A stretch of 64,000 nucleotides of DNA, from NCBI GenBank assembly GCA_036873755.1, contig JAVTVY010025336.1, positions 1-64,000 of the forward strand. Reading direction: 5' to 3'. This document shows, in pieces, positions 44,111 to 55,210 of this stretch. The notes below the pieces were generated by a model. It was not told where the DNA came from. It saw nothing but the letters and a program-made list of their open reading frames with translations, and did not search any database. Made by a program: the position numbers and the translations under genes. Within the stretch, counting starts at the first letter, position 1. Each line of letters starts with the position of its first letter. The stretch is from Hanleya hanleyi (taxonomy: Eukaryota > Mollusca > Polyplacophora > Lepidopleurida > Hanleyidae).

Positions 44111-47100
44111 CCTCCATACATGTAGATGAACATTGATATATATTCTGACATTTCCTGTGGATCACAGATGCCATATGGATGGATACAAATGTCAGATCCA
44201 ATATTCTGTAACCACGGTTCTATAGCTTTGCATTAATGTGCTGTACTGACTTGAATACTGTTGGTCAGTTACTGATTGAACACCATGAGTTTATTTCATA
44301 AATGAAACATAGAGTGACTATCTTGACTGTTACTGATTGGTGGAGAATTTGTTAACTGAACAGTACAGCACGGGGACCTTTCATATCATTAACGTTCCGT
44401 TACCAACATGAACTGGTAGGAAAACAGACTCGGTGCCTGAAAACTTTTCTGGGTTCACAATATAATATTGTACTTCATGCCAACTGAACAATTTCTTGCA
44501 TATGTAATATTTTATTTTGGCTCTTATATCGCACCTGTTCTGGGACCATTTACCCACTTAAACATACGTGGTCCTCTGTGTTTGTAACATAGTAGTAACT
44601 TGCCAGAGATTAGAACTTTCATAGTATCCAACTGACAGATCAATACATGGTTGGTTATCGGATTTTGTTTTTGTGGCCAACGGCTGATTACTGAATGTTG
44701 GATCTGCTGCGTGCATGTACACCAGTGCCCATATGTCTATATACATATGCTAAGATTCGCCCTTATTCAGCCTATAATATCGTTCAGTTGTATCTCATTT
44801 CGCTCGAATGTTTGTCAGTTGAAAATTTAGATTTTATCATACACCTGGTGTCTGCGAGTTATCTAACAAAACTATATATGTGGCTCTAGGTACTAATCAT
44901 TGTATAATAGATATTGTCCTATTTCTACATACATGTAGTCTACATACATGTAGTTCTATGGAGCCTAGACAGTGTTATACATTCGTATATTCCACAAAGT
45001 ATATATATATATAGCGAATACCATTGAAATGATAATTAGAACTGAGCTCGATCTTGCGCATGGAGAATAGTAAATGTTTCCTTGGAATTCCAAATTTTTG
45101 AATTTTCAGGTCGTGTGAATCCTCAAGAGTATATGATTGTCGGGATTCCCAGGACTTGCAGGGATTTTATTACCCATTTGCATCTCTCTCCTAAAAAAGT
45201 ATTCCTATTAGACACACGGCGCGCCTGAGGAGTGGAACAACAATCGGTCTTCATAAATGGTCATTTTGGTTGCTTGTTGTGGTGATATGCTGGCGGCAGT
45301 TTGAGAAATATCTTTGCCTTTTATTTGCCCATTTCTGACAATTTCGGTTGTCCTGCCTTCAGCCATAAAGACGCGTAATTAACCTTTGGTTGACTTCTAT
45401 GCCAACGAATGACACGTCTCGCGAGTCTGGCTATAGTGTGTTTGAGTCTTGATAGTCCCAATGCAATTGGGTTTCTGCTGATCCATAGGCCATGTTGACA
45501 GAATGTCACCTAGACAATGTAAGTAATCTTTAAAACGGCTCGGCCATGATAGTGCTCCCAAAGGTATTGACATCAAACTTCTTCGGGAATGATCAGTCGT
45601 TAAAGAGTCAACTAATCCTTCATCACCTTGCTAAGCGTTTTCGCCGCTAACCCTGTTGAACCAGTTTGACCTTGAGGCGCCATGTAGTTAATTTCCATTT
45701 GTGTTAACATTTGTGAAGAGTCATCTACATGGACCTCGCCTTGCTATTTCAGTCCCCACAGAATACATTTGAAATCCAACGAATATGTTAGTGAAATTGA
45801 GACCTAACCTCCGTGTTCCAGTCTACATCATATCCTCATCGGCAGAAATTATATCCGCTGTATCAAGCAGATTTACAATGACGGTTTGTTTTGAAGCGCG
45901 ACAATGACTGTGTCGCAAAATATGCTACACAACGGAGCGGCTAGACATTTCTGGAAGAGTACCTTTAGCACAGCCGACCTTGATCTAAAACTGCGATTTT
46001 CACATCGAAATCGGTTTTTTTTTAATAAACTGATTTCGGTGTGAGAAGTCGATAACGGGGAAGGGGGAAAAAATACCAAAGTTTCTCACAGCTTGACAGC
46101 ATGATTTAAATCCCTATATCTTGCCGACACGAGTTTGACGTCTCTAAGGCATTTGACAACAATGTTACCGGGCCGCTAGATTGAAGTTAAATATCGAAAT
46201 TCCAAATGCTCTCACGAATTGATATCGAACGAAAATATTGATAACGAATCTCCAAAGACATTCAACCTATTTTGAAATTGCTACATTTTTTGTCCAGGGC
46301 AGATGCAGCATGGAGGTCTCTATCGGCCTTATTGACTGACATTTCGATATTACTTGATATTGGCGGGCATTCTGGAGAATTGGTAGACAGAAAATAACCC
46401 ATCGGATAAGCCTCAGAACTCTATCGATTCTCAACGTCTGAACAACGATAACTCTATATAGACGTTTAAAGATCAGAGAGAAAAGGAACAAAGGCGGTGA
46501 TTAGAATGTATCGATCTGCACAATAATCACGGAACAATTTTTGCATGTAGATTAGTCAACGCGGTATCAATTTTCCGCATGGAATACATTTTAATAAAAG
46601 AAGTTCAATCAAATCTATTGCCACGCTAAAAGAGACTCACGCAGCTCAAATGACACGGGCGACTGAGTAGCATAAGACTTTTGCAGAGGAGAAATACAGA
46701 GCATGTGCTGGTGTTTCAGGGCCATAAATTCCGAAAATCATCTGGTTGAACATACATGTACACATGAAAAAAAATATATTCACGTATGCTAATATAGAGA
46801 GACTCTATAATAATTACATTGTCTGATAATTATATTGTCTGATAAATATATCGTCTGATAATGGAAACAATTTCAGCAAACTACTTTCGTGGTTATTCGT
46901 CTATCGGAGAGAAATAAAACTTGTGTTTGTTTGATCGCTTGTTCATGCCTTTGGACTGTGGACGAGAAAAACTTCTGCGGACGAGAGCTGCCTACTCAGT
47001 ATCGGGTCTGGCTTTTATATCTCAGCGATCCTAGCTGTTCACCCAGTCTTTCCGTCCATATTGTCTCTCTCTTCGTGTACAATTCAAACTATGTGAGAAA

Positions 47101-48906
47101 TAATTCACTAGCAGACGCCATTCGATATGCCGTGAGAGGACAACATATAAGGGTTAAGGATGATCTCGCGTGATGGCTAATGGTGGCACATGCGCATCGC
47201 GTCTGAACACGGAGAAGTCGTTAAAAAGTTTCACGGCGAAATTAGACGAGATTCACGAGATGTAATTTTGTCGGATGGTCAGTATTGCTACTGTCCATCG
47301 GATGACCAAACCACTCCAATACGGGGACTCATAAGGATCCATCATTGGATCTGATAAATCTAAACGGAATGTCTGTATTTTGAGAAGCCATATCTGATGA
47401 ACTCTACCCATCATTCTAGTCAAGCTTATCCTCTACCGCAGCGCAGGTCCTACCGAACGGTAGCCAAAACAGCCTACATATGGATGCATAGATTAAAGCC
47501 ATTTATCACCGTTCCTGGTTGTTTTTTGTTTTTAATCAAGAGCCAATGTCACAGCTGTCATACTGGTGACATATCCTGGCATGAGTCAAGCTTCTTTCGT
47601 TGATGTATCCGTCTCTCTGTCTCCATCCGCCCTCACAGATCTATGCCTTCCCTTCTTATTCTGCCATATACAAAAATACAGAACAAAACCTGCCCTAGGC
47701 GGTACCTGTCCGTATAATGTACAAAAAATCAGTTCATCGCAAACGGCGCTGTAGCTTTTAATATATATAGCTATAGACATATCCTGAAGCCATGAACCGG
47801 AACTACTTTAAATGAAAATACAACCAATGTTCTATTATTTTTAAACCAAAAATGATTTCATTTCAATATGCGAATCATTTCGACGTCAATAGGCATGTAA
47901 CAATCCCCAATGATACGTTGATTATGTTATTATACAATGCACAGAATGTAGTGAAATAACGAATACGCTGGTGACACGTGCAAATGCCCACGTGAAGACT
48001 CGATCTCGTGAATTCTCGCGATACTATGATCACTGGAAATTCTTTAAGGAAGACGGCTGGTTACTGAATGTCGGATCTGTCACTTGATTCGTATATTTTG
48101 AAAATATCCTACTGTCCATCCACTAACCTAATTTCGCAGCTATTAGCTTTCTCGATATCACATTGAAAATGGGATACAGCTATGATAGAAAACCTGTATC
48201 GCACCTTTACTTTCTTGTCAAGATAATTTTCGATTCTGTTTCGACTTTTTTATGCTAAGATATTGTGAACTGAGAAATAAATTATTAGAGTCGTGATCAT
48301 TTATCTGGTTTGTCACACTCGTTTGATAAACCAAAGGAATCTCACTATTTATCTAACTCTTGTGATAAAAAAACCCCACATAAATGACCAGAGTATTCCT
48401 TCATTACAGATATATACAGGGTCGTATTTTGCATTAAATAAGATATTCCAAAGGCTTATAGTCTCGCATGAATATATACTTGAATATGGATGAAGCAATT
48501 AGTGCGGATTTATGACCCTCTCCATATGCCTCATGGACAGCCTTAATGGATTGTCCCAACCGAATGAATATAAGAATCGAAGACAGCCGAGTTCGCGCGG
48601 TCAGTCGTACTTGATTTTCAGAAGGAATTTTACGCGGAGAGCGTCTCAGATCAGACATAAAAGACACAAATTTTACAGAGACAAATTCCCTGGCACATAA
48701 ATCGAATATCACTCTCTCAACTGTCAAGAGGTTATGACTGTTTATAACCGCTATCTTGATGGGATATCTATAAGTCCTTCACGCTGAGATATCCACGTAA
48801 CGTATCTCAGCGCGGCGATCCGGGCAGCGAAAATCGTCTTACACAATATTCCCTGTGGGTCATGCAGGAGAAATATCTTCTGAGGACGGTTGGAGTGACG
48901 GCACAA
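44111..48906. other. Remainder of unit 1; two old retroelement cores, no gene
   Basis: Diverged terminal cores of the Penelope-like family occur at 44672-44712 (AACGGCTGATTACTGAATGT) and 48032-48085 (GACGGCTGGTTACTGAATGT), both on the + strand. Both also exist in unit 2. Open frames at 46889-47173 (+) and 48434-48727 (-) have equivalents in unit 2 but no motif, and their differences are mostly amino-acid-changing. No exon or RNA gene is supported. Confidence 0.45.
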
Positions 48907-50153
48907 ACTGGGATCTACCGTGGTAAAAGCGACTAAGAAATCTTGTATAAACCTTCGACTGGGGTAAAGAAAAAACACGACGGTGTACGCGATATGGACG
49001 CCATATCGCTCGAAATAAAGAATGGGGACTGGATGGAACATATGTTGCTGTAGGTGCCTTCCTCAAGAGCTAACATGAACCTTCAATCCAGGGTCAAGAC
49101 GGACGAATTAATGAGATAGCTTCATCCTCATGCTAGGGGACAATATCTACGAGTTCCATCCTATCTCGTCTTGAACATGGGGGCTGGATCATTCTAGATA
49201 CCTCCTTTGTTGAATAAATGTCCATTTCTAACAGTTTTCCGTAGTAATAATCCGTTCTTCCTCTCATCTTCTCGAATAGATAAACCCCATCGTTTTAATA
49301 ATTTGGAGATGAATATTAAATACTGATAGCCATATTTTATCGTGGCGTGTGGGATGTCTGCATGGCGTCAGGTTTTGTATAGATGCTTTTATTTCAAGAT
49401 TAGGGATCGCTTTGAATTATATTTTAAAGGCGTGCTTGGTGTTAAAATGAATATACACAATCAGAATCTGTCTGAGATCTGGGATATAATATTTTCTAGT
49501 GACGCCATGCAACAAACACACAAACCCATTAATATTCGATAATATTCAATGGCAGGAGATGATGATTGCGCTTTTACTGGTTCGACAAAAGTATCACAAA
49601 AACAAAGACCAAAGCATTTTCATTTGACCGATTCACAGCAAAGTAGAACATATACCATTTGTTAGGGAATCACGATATCTGTTTCAAACCTGCTTTCGCC
49701 ATATCTGTTTCAAACCTGCTTTCAACATGTTAACATTCCAGGCCTCCCGATATATTTATCTCTGCAAACGATATAGACCTGTTACAATAATATGCTCTTA
49801 GATAAATAAAAACGAATGTGCTTATTTGGACTGGCTCCACTTCCGACCAGTTCAAACAAGAGAGGAGAGTACCCTCAACATATGGAAATCATTTTACAAA
49901 TAATACGGTATATATTACCGGAGTCTGCAGTTCAAGTTTCTCGTCTTTCCTTTTTCAAATGGAATCGAGACATGTGTTCAGCAAACTCCTAACAACTCCA
50001 CTCGAATGGATGCAATGAATAACGCCTTCGGCCGGCGATTATGGAAATCCGTTTCTGGAATAAATATATCTCCACTGACTTCCTACACATGATGATAATG
50101 GTGTACATATGGAGAGGGCTCGTATTGAACTTCTATGTTTATATTTTCCTTAA

Positions 50154-50650
50154 CCCTATCTGGCCTGGGCGATTTGGGGGTGTACCGCAACCTGGGGAGG
50201 GGGCGGAAAGTGACCCCCCCATATATTTTCTGTCCCTGAGGCTAGAGGGCTGAAACTAACCACACTATATCTTTGGGTCGAGCTCTAATAGAAAATGTAA
50301 AAAACTCCAAGATGGCCGCCATGATGACATCATTTCAAAAAAGACATTTTGTTTTATTTAGGCGTTTTCTTCTCAAAAACTGCATGATAAATTAGTAAAT
50401 AATAATCTGATATGAAATGAAATATGTTTTGCCCACTTTTCCATGTAGAGAGGCACAAATTTTGAAGAAATCTGACAAAAACATCACTTTTCTGGTACCC
50501 CACATGGCCGCCGTTTTGAATTTATCCATGATCGTCTACTCAGGGGGTCATGGAAATAGTCTCAAAATGACCCCAGTATGATAAGCTTCAAAGTCCCGGA
50601 GTCTCAATTTTTGCCGTTCCGGATATAGGAGCAAAAAACCAACAAAAGTG
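50154..50650. mobile_element. piggyBac-like MITE, left end, in unit 2
   Basis: TTAA at 50150-50153 is followed by CCCTATCTGGCCTGGGCGAT. The interior is continuous, without the hairpin-rich insertion seen in unit 1. The CRE-like site is mutated to TGACATCA. The right end is lost in a different sequence from unit 1 (after GGAGCAAAAAACCAAC). Confidence 0.75.
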
Positions 50651-51114
50651 CAACCGTCCTTTCACGCCTTTCACGGCTAGATAGTCGGATCTCCAGACTT
50701 CCGTATTACCCCGTCCGTATTCGAAACACCTCATTTACACCATACTAATAGCACAATAATCCAAGCCAGTATTCGAATTAATCGCTTCTGTTAGGTGATC
50801 AAAAATTCATATTTACGGACGTAATGTTCCGAGTCAATAACATATATGTATAATACGCTATATTGCCTTTAGACCATATCCTTCCGAGTACATCTCACAC
50901 AGACTTCATGTATGGTCAGTATATATCTGACCTGTGGCTTTTACCGCAGCATATGCATGAATACGTCTATAAACTCAGCTTCTAATACTGGATTATGTAA
51001 ATCGTACAGCTGCGCCGAAAGTGTACCCCTAACAGTCACGATCAAAAACTGCATATATATGTAATGAGACGGATGCCGGAAAATGGAAACAAACAATCGT
51101 TCCAAGAATTTTCA

Positions 51115-51510
51115 ACGTTTCGATCAAACCATGATCAGGTGATGTAGAATCGGCCATACACGATTAACTCACGAACATTTACCCCCAAAAAAGCCAGTCC
51201 CAAGGTGTATTCCATGCCATGAAGATCTCACGGTGAAACATATTCTTATCGAATGCATAGATTTCAAGATCGTAAGAGATGCATTTTATCGAGCGACTAC
51301 TTTGGAAGATCTTTTTAGTCGGGGGAGGGAGGATTGCATCTTGGGTTATTTGAGAGAAATCGGTTTGTTGCATAAGTTTTAATGTGTGTATATTTTAATG
51401 CGTTGAATTACTAAGTTATTGACTGGAGTACTTCGAATTTTGTTTGGTCGTCGCTATATAGCTGAAATATTGCTGAACGCGACATTAAACCGTAATTTTC
51501 TCTCTCTCTC
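51115..51510 (+). mobile_element. LINE 3' fragment inserted only in unit 2
   Basis: The insertion is 396 bp, from ACGTTTCGATCAAACCATGA to the family tail and a CT microsatellite. TTCA flanks it on both sides (51111-51114 and 51511-51514). Unit 1 has the empty site (about 41022), reading AAGAATCTTCACCAATTTGG. The fragment contains the finger region and REIGLLHKF. This is a clean example of 5'-truncated LINE insertion after the segmental duplication. Confidence 0.9.
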
Positions 51511-53724
51511 TTCACTAATTTGGTTTTGGTTGCCTACATTTCTTCAGCTGGTTGATATATATCTTACTGCAATTGGTATCTGCATGCAATGATTGCTCAA
51601 TTATCTCCGTTTTCGTGTTTGAATTTCATTTGATTGTCAGCAACAATATGTCGGTTCGTTGACGGACCGAATATCTTTAATTTAGGTTCGCAATTTTATC
51701 TATGGTTTCCCATCCTTACAAGAGTATAGATAATGATATACGTTATATTCAAAGCATGATTAGTTTTCTCTGTATTGTGACCTACATCGATGGACACAAG
51801 CTCTCTTAAGACCAAAGACTCCTCAATTCCGTACATATACTTGATCGGACGAGGCAATTATCGGTAATACAATTTAGAGTAGACCGCCCAGCAGCCTGCT
51901 ACACAGAAGAATATATATGGACTGGATACCAGATCACTGGGGAAAGAAGAACTAAACCATTTGTTGTGTTTAATTATTTAGAGATCTTTTGACAACATAT
52001 GTGGTCTTGAATTAACGAACCAGCGGGCTGGAGATAAGAATATTTTCTCCTCGAAATGTATTCCATTATTAACGAATGCCGATAAGGGCTGGTCATAGAT
52101 TCAGATAAATGCGTCTAGCAAGGTATTATCCCTGATTAAATGCTTGCCTACTGCCTTATTCCCTATCATTAAGAACTAATCCTTCCACATTCGGTTAAAG
52201 CGAGTGTTTGAATCGATCTGATTAATATCTGTATAATTATATCATCATTGACGATGTTGATGCCAGTAATGCATGGTAGATAATGAGAAGAACTGCCAAA
52301 ACTGACAAAATATCAGACGCATATGAGCTCCAACATATTCATGTATTCAACACGGATTACTTGATATATTATATCTGCGTTGCGATTTTAGGCCCGGTAT
52401 GAATGCATTTGATGACTATATTCTGGATATGTGAAAATCTGATAAACATTATCTCTGTTTTTACAGTATCAAACAGTGATACGCTTTATTCTGGAACCAT
52501 AAAAATGGAACAAACCCTCAGCAAGATATTCAGGTCTTTCTTCGAACATTGTAATTACGTTTTGCCAATAAACGGGCGGTTTTGGTCGCTTTTTTTCGAA
52601 CACCAAAGGAACTCTGTCTACGATAGTATAAAATAATATTTGTTTACATTAATATAAAAATATTGCTTCCAGTGCATATTCTTGGGTTTATTATTGCAAG
52701 CCCCCCAACGGCCACATTAAAGAGAATGTTGAAGTTAATACGTTGTGTCGTGCATTGACAATGGGCTCGATGGCGAGTGGAACAGTCTACGATCAATCTC
52801 TGCCAAGAGAGATGCTCCTCCACGCATCCGGGGTCACACTACTTCATCGATGAACACGCAAAAGCGAGAAATGAAAAAGAAAATAGAACATACAACACCA
52901 CGACGGCTTGGGAATGGCGCACAATAATTTCTTTAGACATCAGCAAGTTTCGGATCGATGCGGTGTAGAGGAATTGCCAGGAAGCTCTGTTAGTGTAGCT
53001 CTACGGCCCAATGTTCCGAGATCGGGCCAAGTTTTGAGGTAATGAGTTGTGCCTTCATTGCTTCATTTGGGGGGAAATATCTTCTCTTTGGCCATTGGTG
53101 TCGTGGATATTTCTGATACTCTTCCCGAGATTAAAACTCAGCAAATTTCGCCTGATCGCGTTCTCCAAATTATAACCCCGATATGGCGTTGCCGAATATT
53201 CTGACCCTAGCCCCCGGCGATGTACGGTCATCCACTGTCTGATCACCAAGACAGATATCGCGATCTGCAACCCATGAATACAAATCTCCTCGCCCTGGCT
53301 AGTCTCACATGAATACCACATTAACGGATCCGGAGACATCTGCAATTAAATGGCTGCAAACACCATACAGTATAGCTGATGGGCTTCCTTCTCGCCAACA
53401 ATGCGGTGTTCATTATGGTTAAGCTTGGGATATGAGCCGTTGGGTCGTTAGGAGTTCCCCACAATGGCAGTTGAAAATATATTCACAGATAATATCCTGT
53501 TTGTGGGTTCCAGCAATTTCTGATAACGTTTGTTTGCCTGGCAATGATTCCGGGTTTCAGTAATCCCTTCTATTAAGGCACCGTTATCTCAGAAAGCTGT
53601 TTCCTTCATTTTACCTTCTCCCGACCCATGATGGAGATATCATAACGTACGAATATTGGCGCAGATTATGGGGAAGGCTTACCGGCACTAGAGCCGTATT
53701 AAGATTTGGAGTATTGTAAAGCTA
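51511..53724. other. Duplicated non-coding DNA in unit 2
   Basis: Matches 41025-43240 of unit 1. From about 51954 it is almost identical to the third copy. No gene is supported. The minus-strand frame at 53055-53345 is open in units 2 and 3 but has no motif. Confidence 0.4.
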
Positions 53725-54063
53725 ATGTCAACTCAATTAACACTACTTTGGATCCAAGCTCCTGAAAGCATTCGTAAGGGGAGGAGATTATTTGTTTATT
53801 CTGTTATGAGAGTAGCCGATCGTTACTTTGCTAGACTCGGTGCTCTGTATTTAATGAGATTACATAATCGCTCTTCAAACTGGGGCGTGTTGTATAAACT
53901 GGTGTGTTGCGTTGTCGAAATAATAACGTATGCATTGTTAGAATCAAGTCGTTACACCCTCCATAAATATCCCACACTGATGGAGAATACGATGTACAGG
54001 ATGCCTGGGTCCCAACACGACACAGTACCTAGTGGTGAAGAACTGAAAAGTTTGTCTGTGTAG
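53725..54063 (+). CDS. Hypothetical 112-codon frame in unit 2 (unproven)
   Basis: This is the equivalent of the frame at 43241-43576. It differs from the third-copy frame (62884-63222) only at two codons near the start (STQ versus SIK). No domain is recognised and no transcription signal can be tied to it. It is listed because the frame is kept in all three copies despite an in-frame 3-bp indel. Its sequence environment is a LINE 3' end and it may be non-coding. Confidence 0.25.
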   Translation: MSTQLTLLWIQAPESIRKGRRLFVYSVMRVADRYFARLGALYLMRLHNRSSNWGVLYKLVCCVVEIITYALLESSRYTLHKYPTLMENTMYRMPGSQHDTVPSGEELKSLSV

Positions 54064-54169
54064 ACATGTATTACAACTGCATCGGCAGAGAAGAGTAAAG
54101 GCAATACATTGACAATAATGGGGTCACCTGTATCGCTATTTGTCAAGAGTATTATCCCATACATGTGCC

Positions 54170-54598
54170 AACTGTAGGCTATACTCATCTGAACAGCTAG
54201 AAACGTTTCGATCAGGCCATGATTAGACGATGTAGAATCGGCCATACACGACTAACTCACGAGCATTTACTGAAAAAAAGAGCCAGTGCCAAGGTGTATT
54301 CCATGCCACGAAGATCTCACGGTGAAACATAGTCTTATCGACTGTATAGATTTTAAAATTGTGAGAGATAACTTTTATCGAGCAGCTACTTTGGAATATC
54401 TTTTTAGTCGAGTAAAAGAAGATTGCATTTTAGATTATTTGAGAGAGATCGGTTTGTTGTATAAATTTTAATGTATTTACATGTTTTTAATGCATTAGTT
54501 TACTAAGTTATTAACTTGAACACTTAGAATTCCGTTTGCGCGTCGTTATATAACTGAAATATTGCTGAACGCAACATTAAACCTTATCTCTCTCCCTC
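54170..54598 (+). mobile_element. LINE 3' end in unit 2
   Basis: Same insertion as 43666-44110 in unit 1. A 61-codon stretch (54286-54471) keeps the C-x2-C-x7-H-x4-C finger (RCIPCHEDLTVKHSLIDC) and LREIGLLYKF. The tail ends in CT-rich repeats. Confidence 0.85.
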
Positions 54599-54698
54599 AT
54601 ATACATGTATATGAACATTGATATATCTTTTGACATTTCCTGTGGATCACAGATGACATGTGGATGGATGCAAATATCAGTTCCAATATTCTGTAACC

Positions 54699-55027
54699 TG
54701 TCGTCGTCCATGCATGACGAATTTGCGCGTTCAGAATCGATTGAACACTATAAGCAGCAAAGGCATGAAATACAAAATATATATTGATGCATGTTTCAAT
54801 AATATCGCCCAGGAATCACGATCTTCCTATAGTCAAATATGACATAGAATATCGGTAAGTCCATTCAGTACTGCTCAGTTCAGTATCATTCAGCACTGTT
54901 CACTTTGACTTTGGGAGTCTCTAGTTAACCTTGGGTACTGTGTCAAAATTCACTGTACATAATAATACCTGTCAGTAAATGACATTCCAGTTACTCACCG
55001 CTGTTCAGTAACCGATTATTAACAACC
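54699..55027. other. Segment kept in unit 2 and deleted in unit 1
   Basis: The 329 bp lie between two AACC tetranucleotides, and unit 1 retains only one AACC at 44207. The third copy has at least the first ~160 bp before the window ends. The segment is rich in short CAGTAC/TTCAGT phrases (54860-54900). A microhomology-mediated deletion in unit 1 fits. Confidence 0.8.
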
Positions 55028-55181
55028 ACGGTCATATAGCTTTGCATTAATGTGCTGTACTGACTTGAATACTGCTGGTCAGTTACTGATTGAACACCAT
55101 GTGCATAAAGTTTATTTCATAAATCAAACGCGGGGTGACTATCTTGACTGTTACTGATTGGTGGAGAATTTGTTAACAGCA

Positions 55182-55210
55182 GTTAGGGGTAGGGTTTGGG
55201 GTTAGGGTAA
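55182..55210 (+). repeat. Telomere-like short G-rich repeat
   Basis: AGTTAGGGGTAGGGTTTGGG followed by GTTAGGGTAA resembles degenerate TTAGGG units. Unit 1 has different sequence at this place, so it is specific to unit 2 or was lost from unit 1. At under 30 bp it could be chance. Confidence 0.4.

Larger units (their letters stand above)
38397..48906 (+). repeat. Segmental duplication, unit 1 (10,510 bp)
   Basis: The unit starts at ACTGGGATCTACCGTGGTAA and ends at GTTGGAGTGACGGCACAA. Unit 2 then begins with the same start phrase without any spacer. The two units align along their whole length with scattered substitutions and indels. Large differences are a hairpin-rich insertion (about 39975-40375) present only here, a 329-bp deletion at 44207, and absence of the LINE inserted in unit 2 at 51115. 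No host gene is recognised inside. Confidence 0.92.

Noticed and set aside
46889..47173. 94-codon frame shared by units 1 and 2 as a gene
   Set aside because: No motif was found. Conservation is at the level of the surrounding duplicated DNA.
47391..47480. Hammerhead ribozyme starting at CTGATGA (also at about 5691 and 58111)
   Set aside because: Hammerheads occur in Penelope-like elements, so this was checked. No GAAA core at the right spacing and no closing stems were found.
48434..48727. Minus-strand 97-codon frame shared with 59059-59421
   Set aside because: Most differences between the copies change amino acids, and no domain or splice context was recognised.
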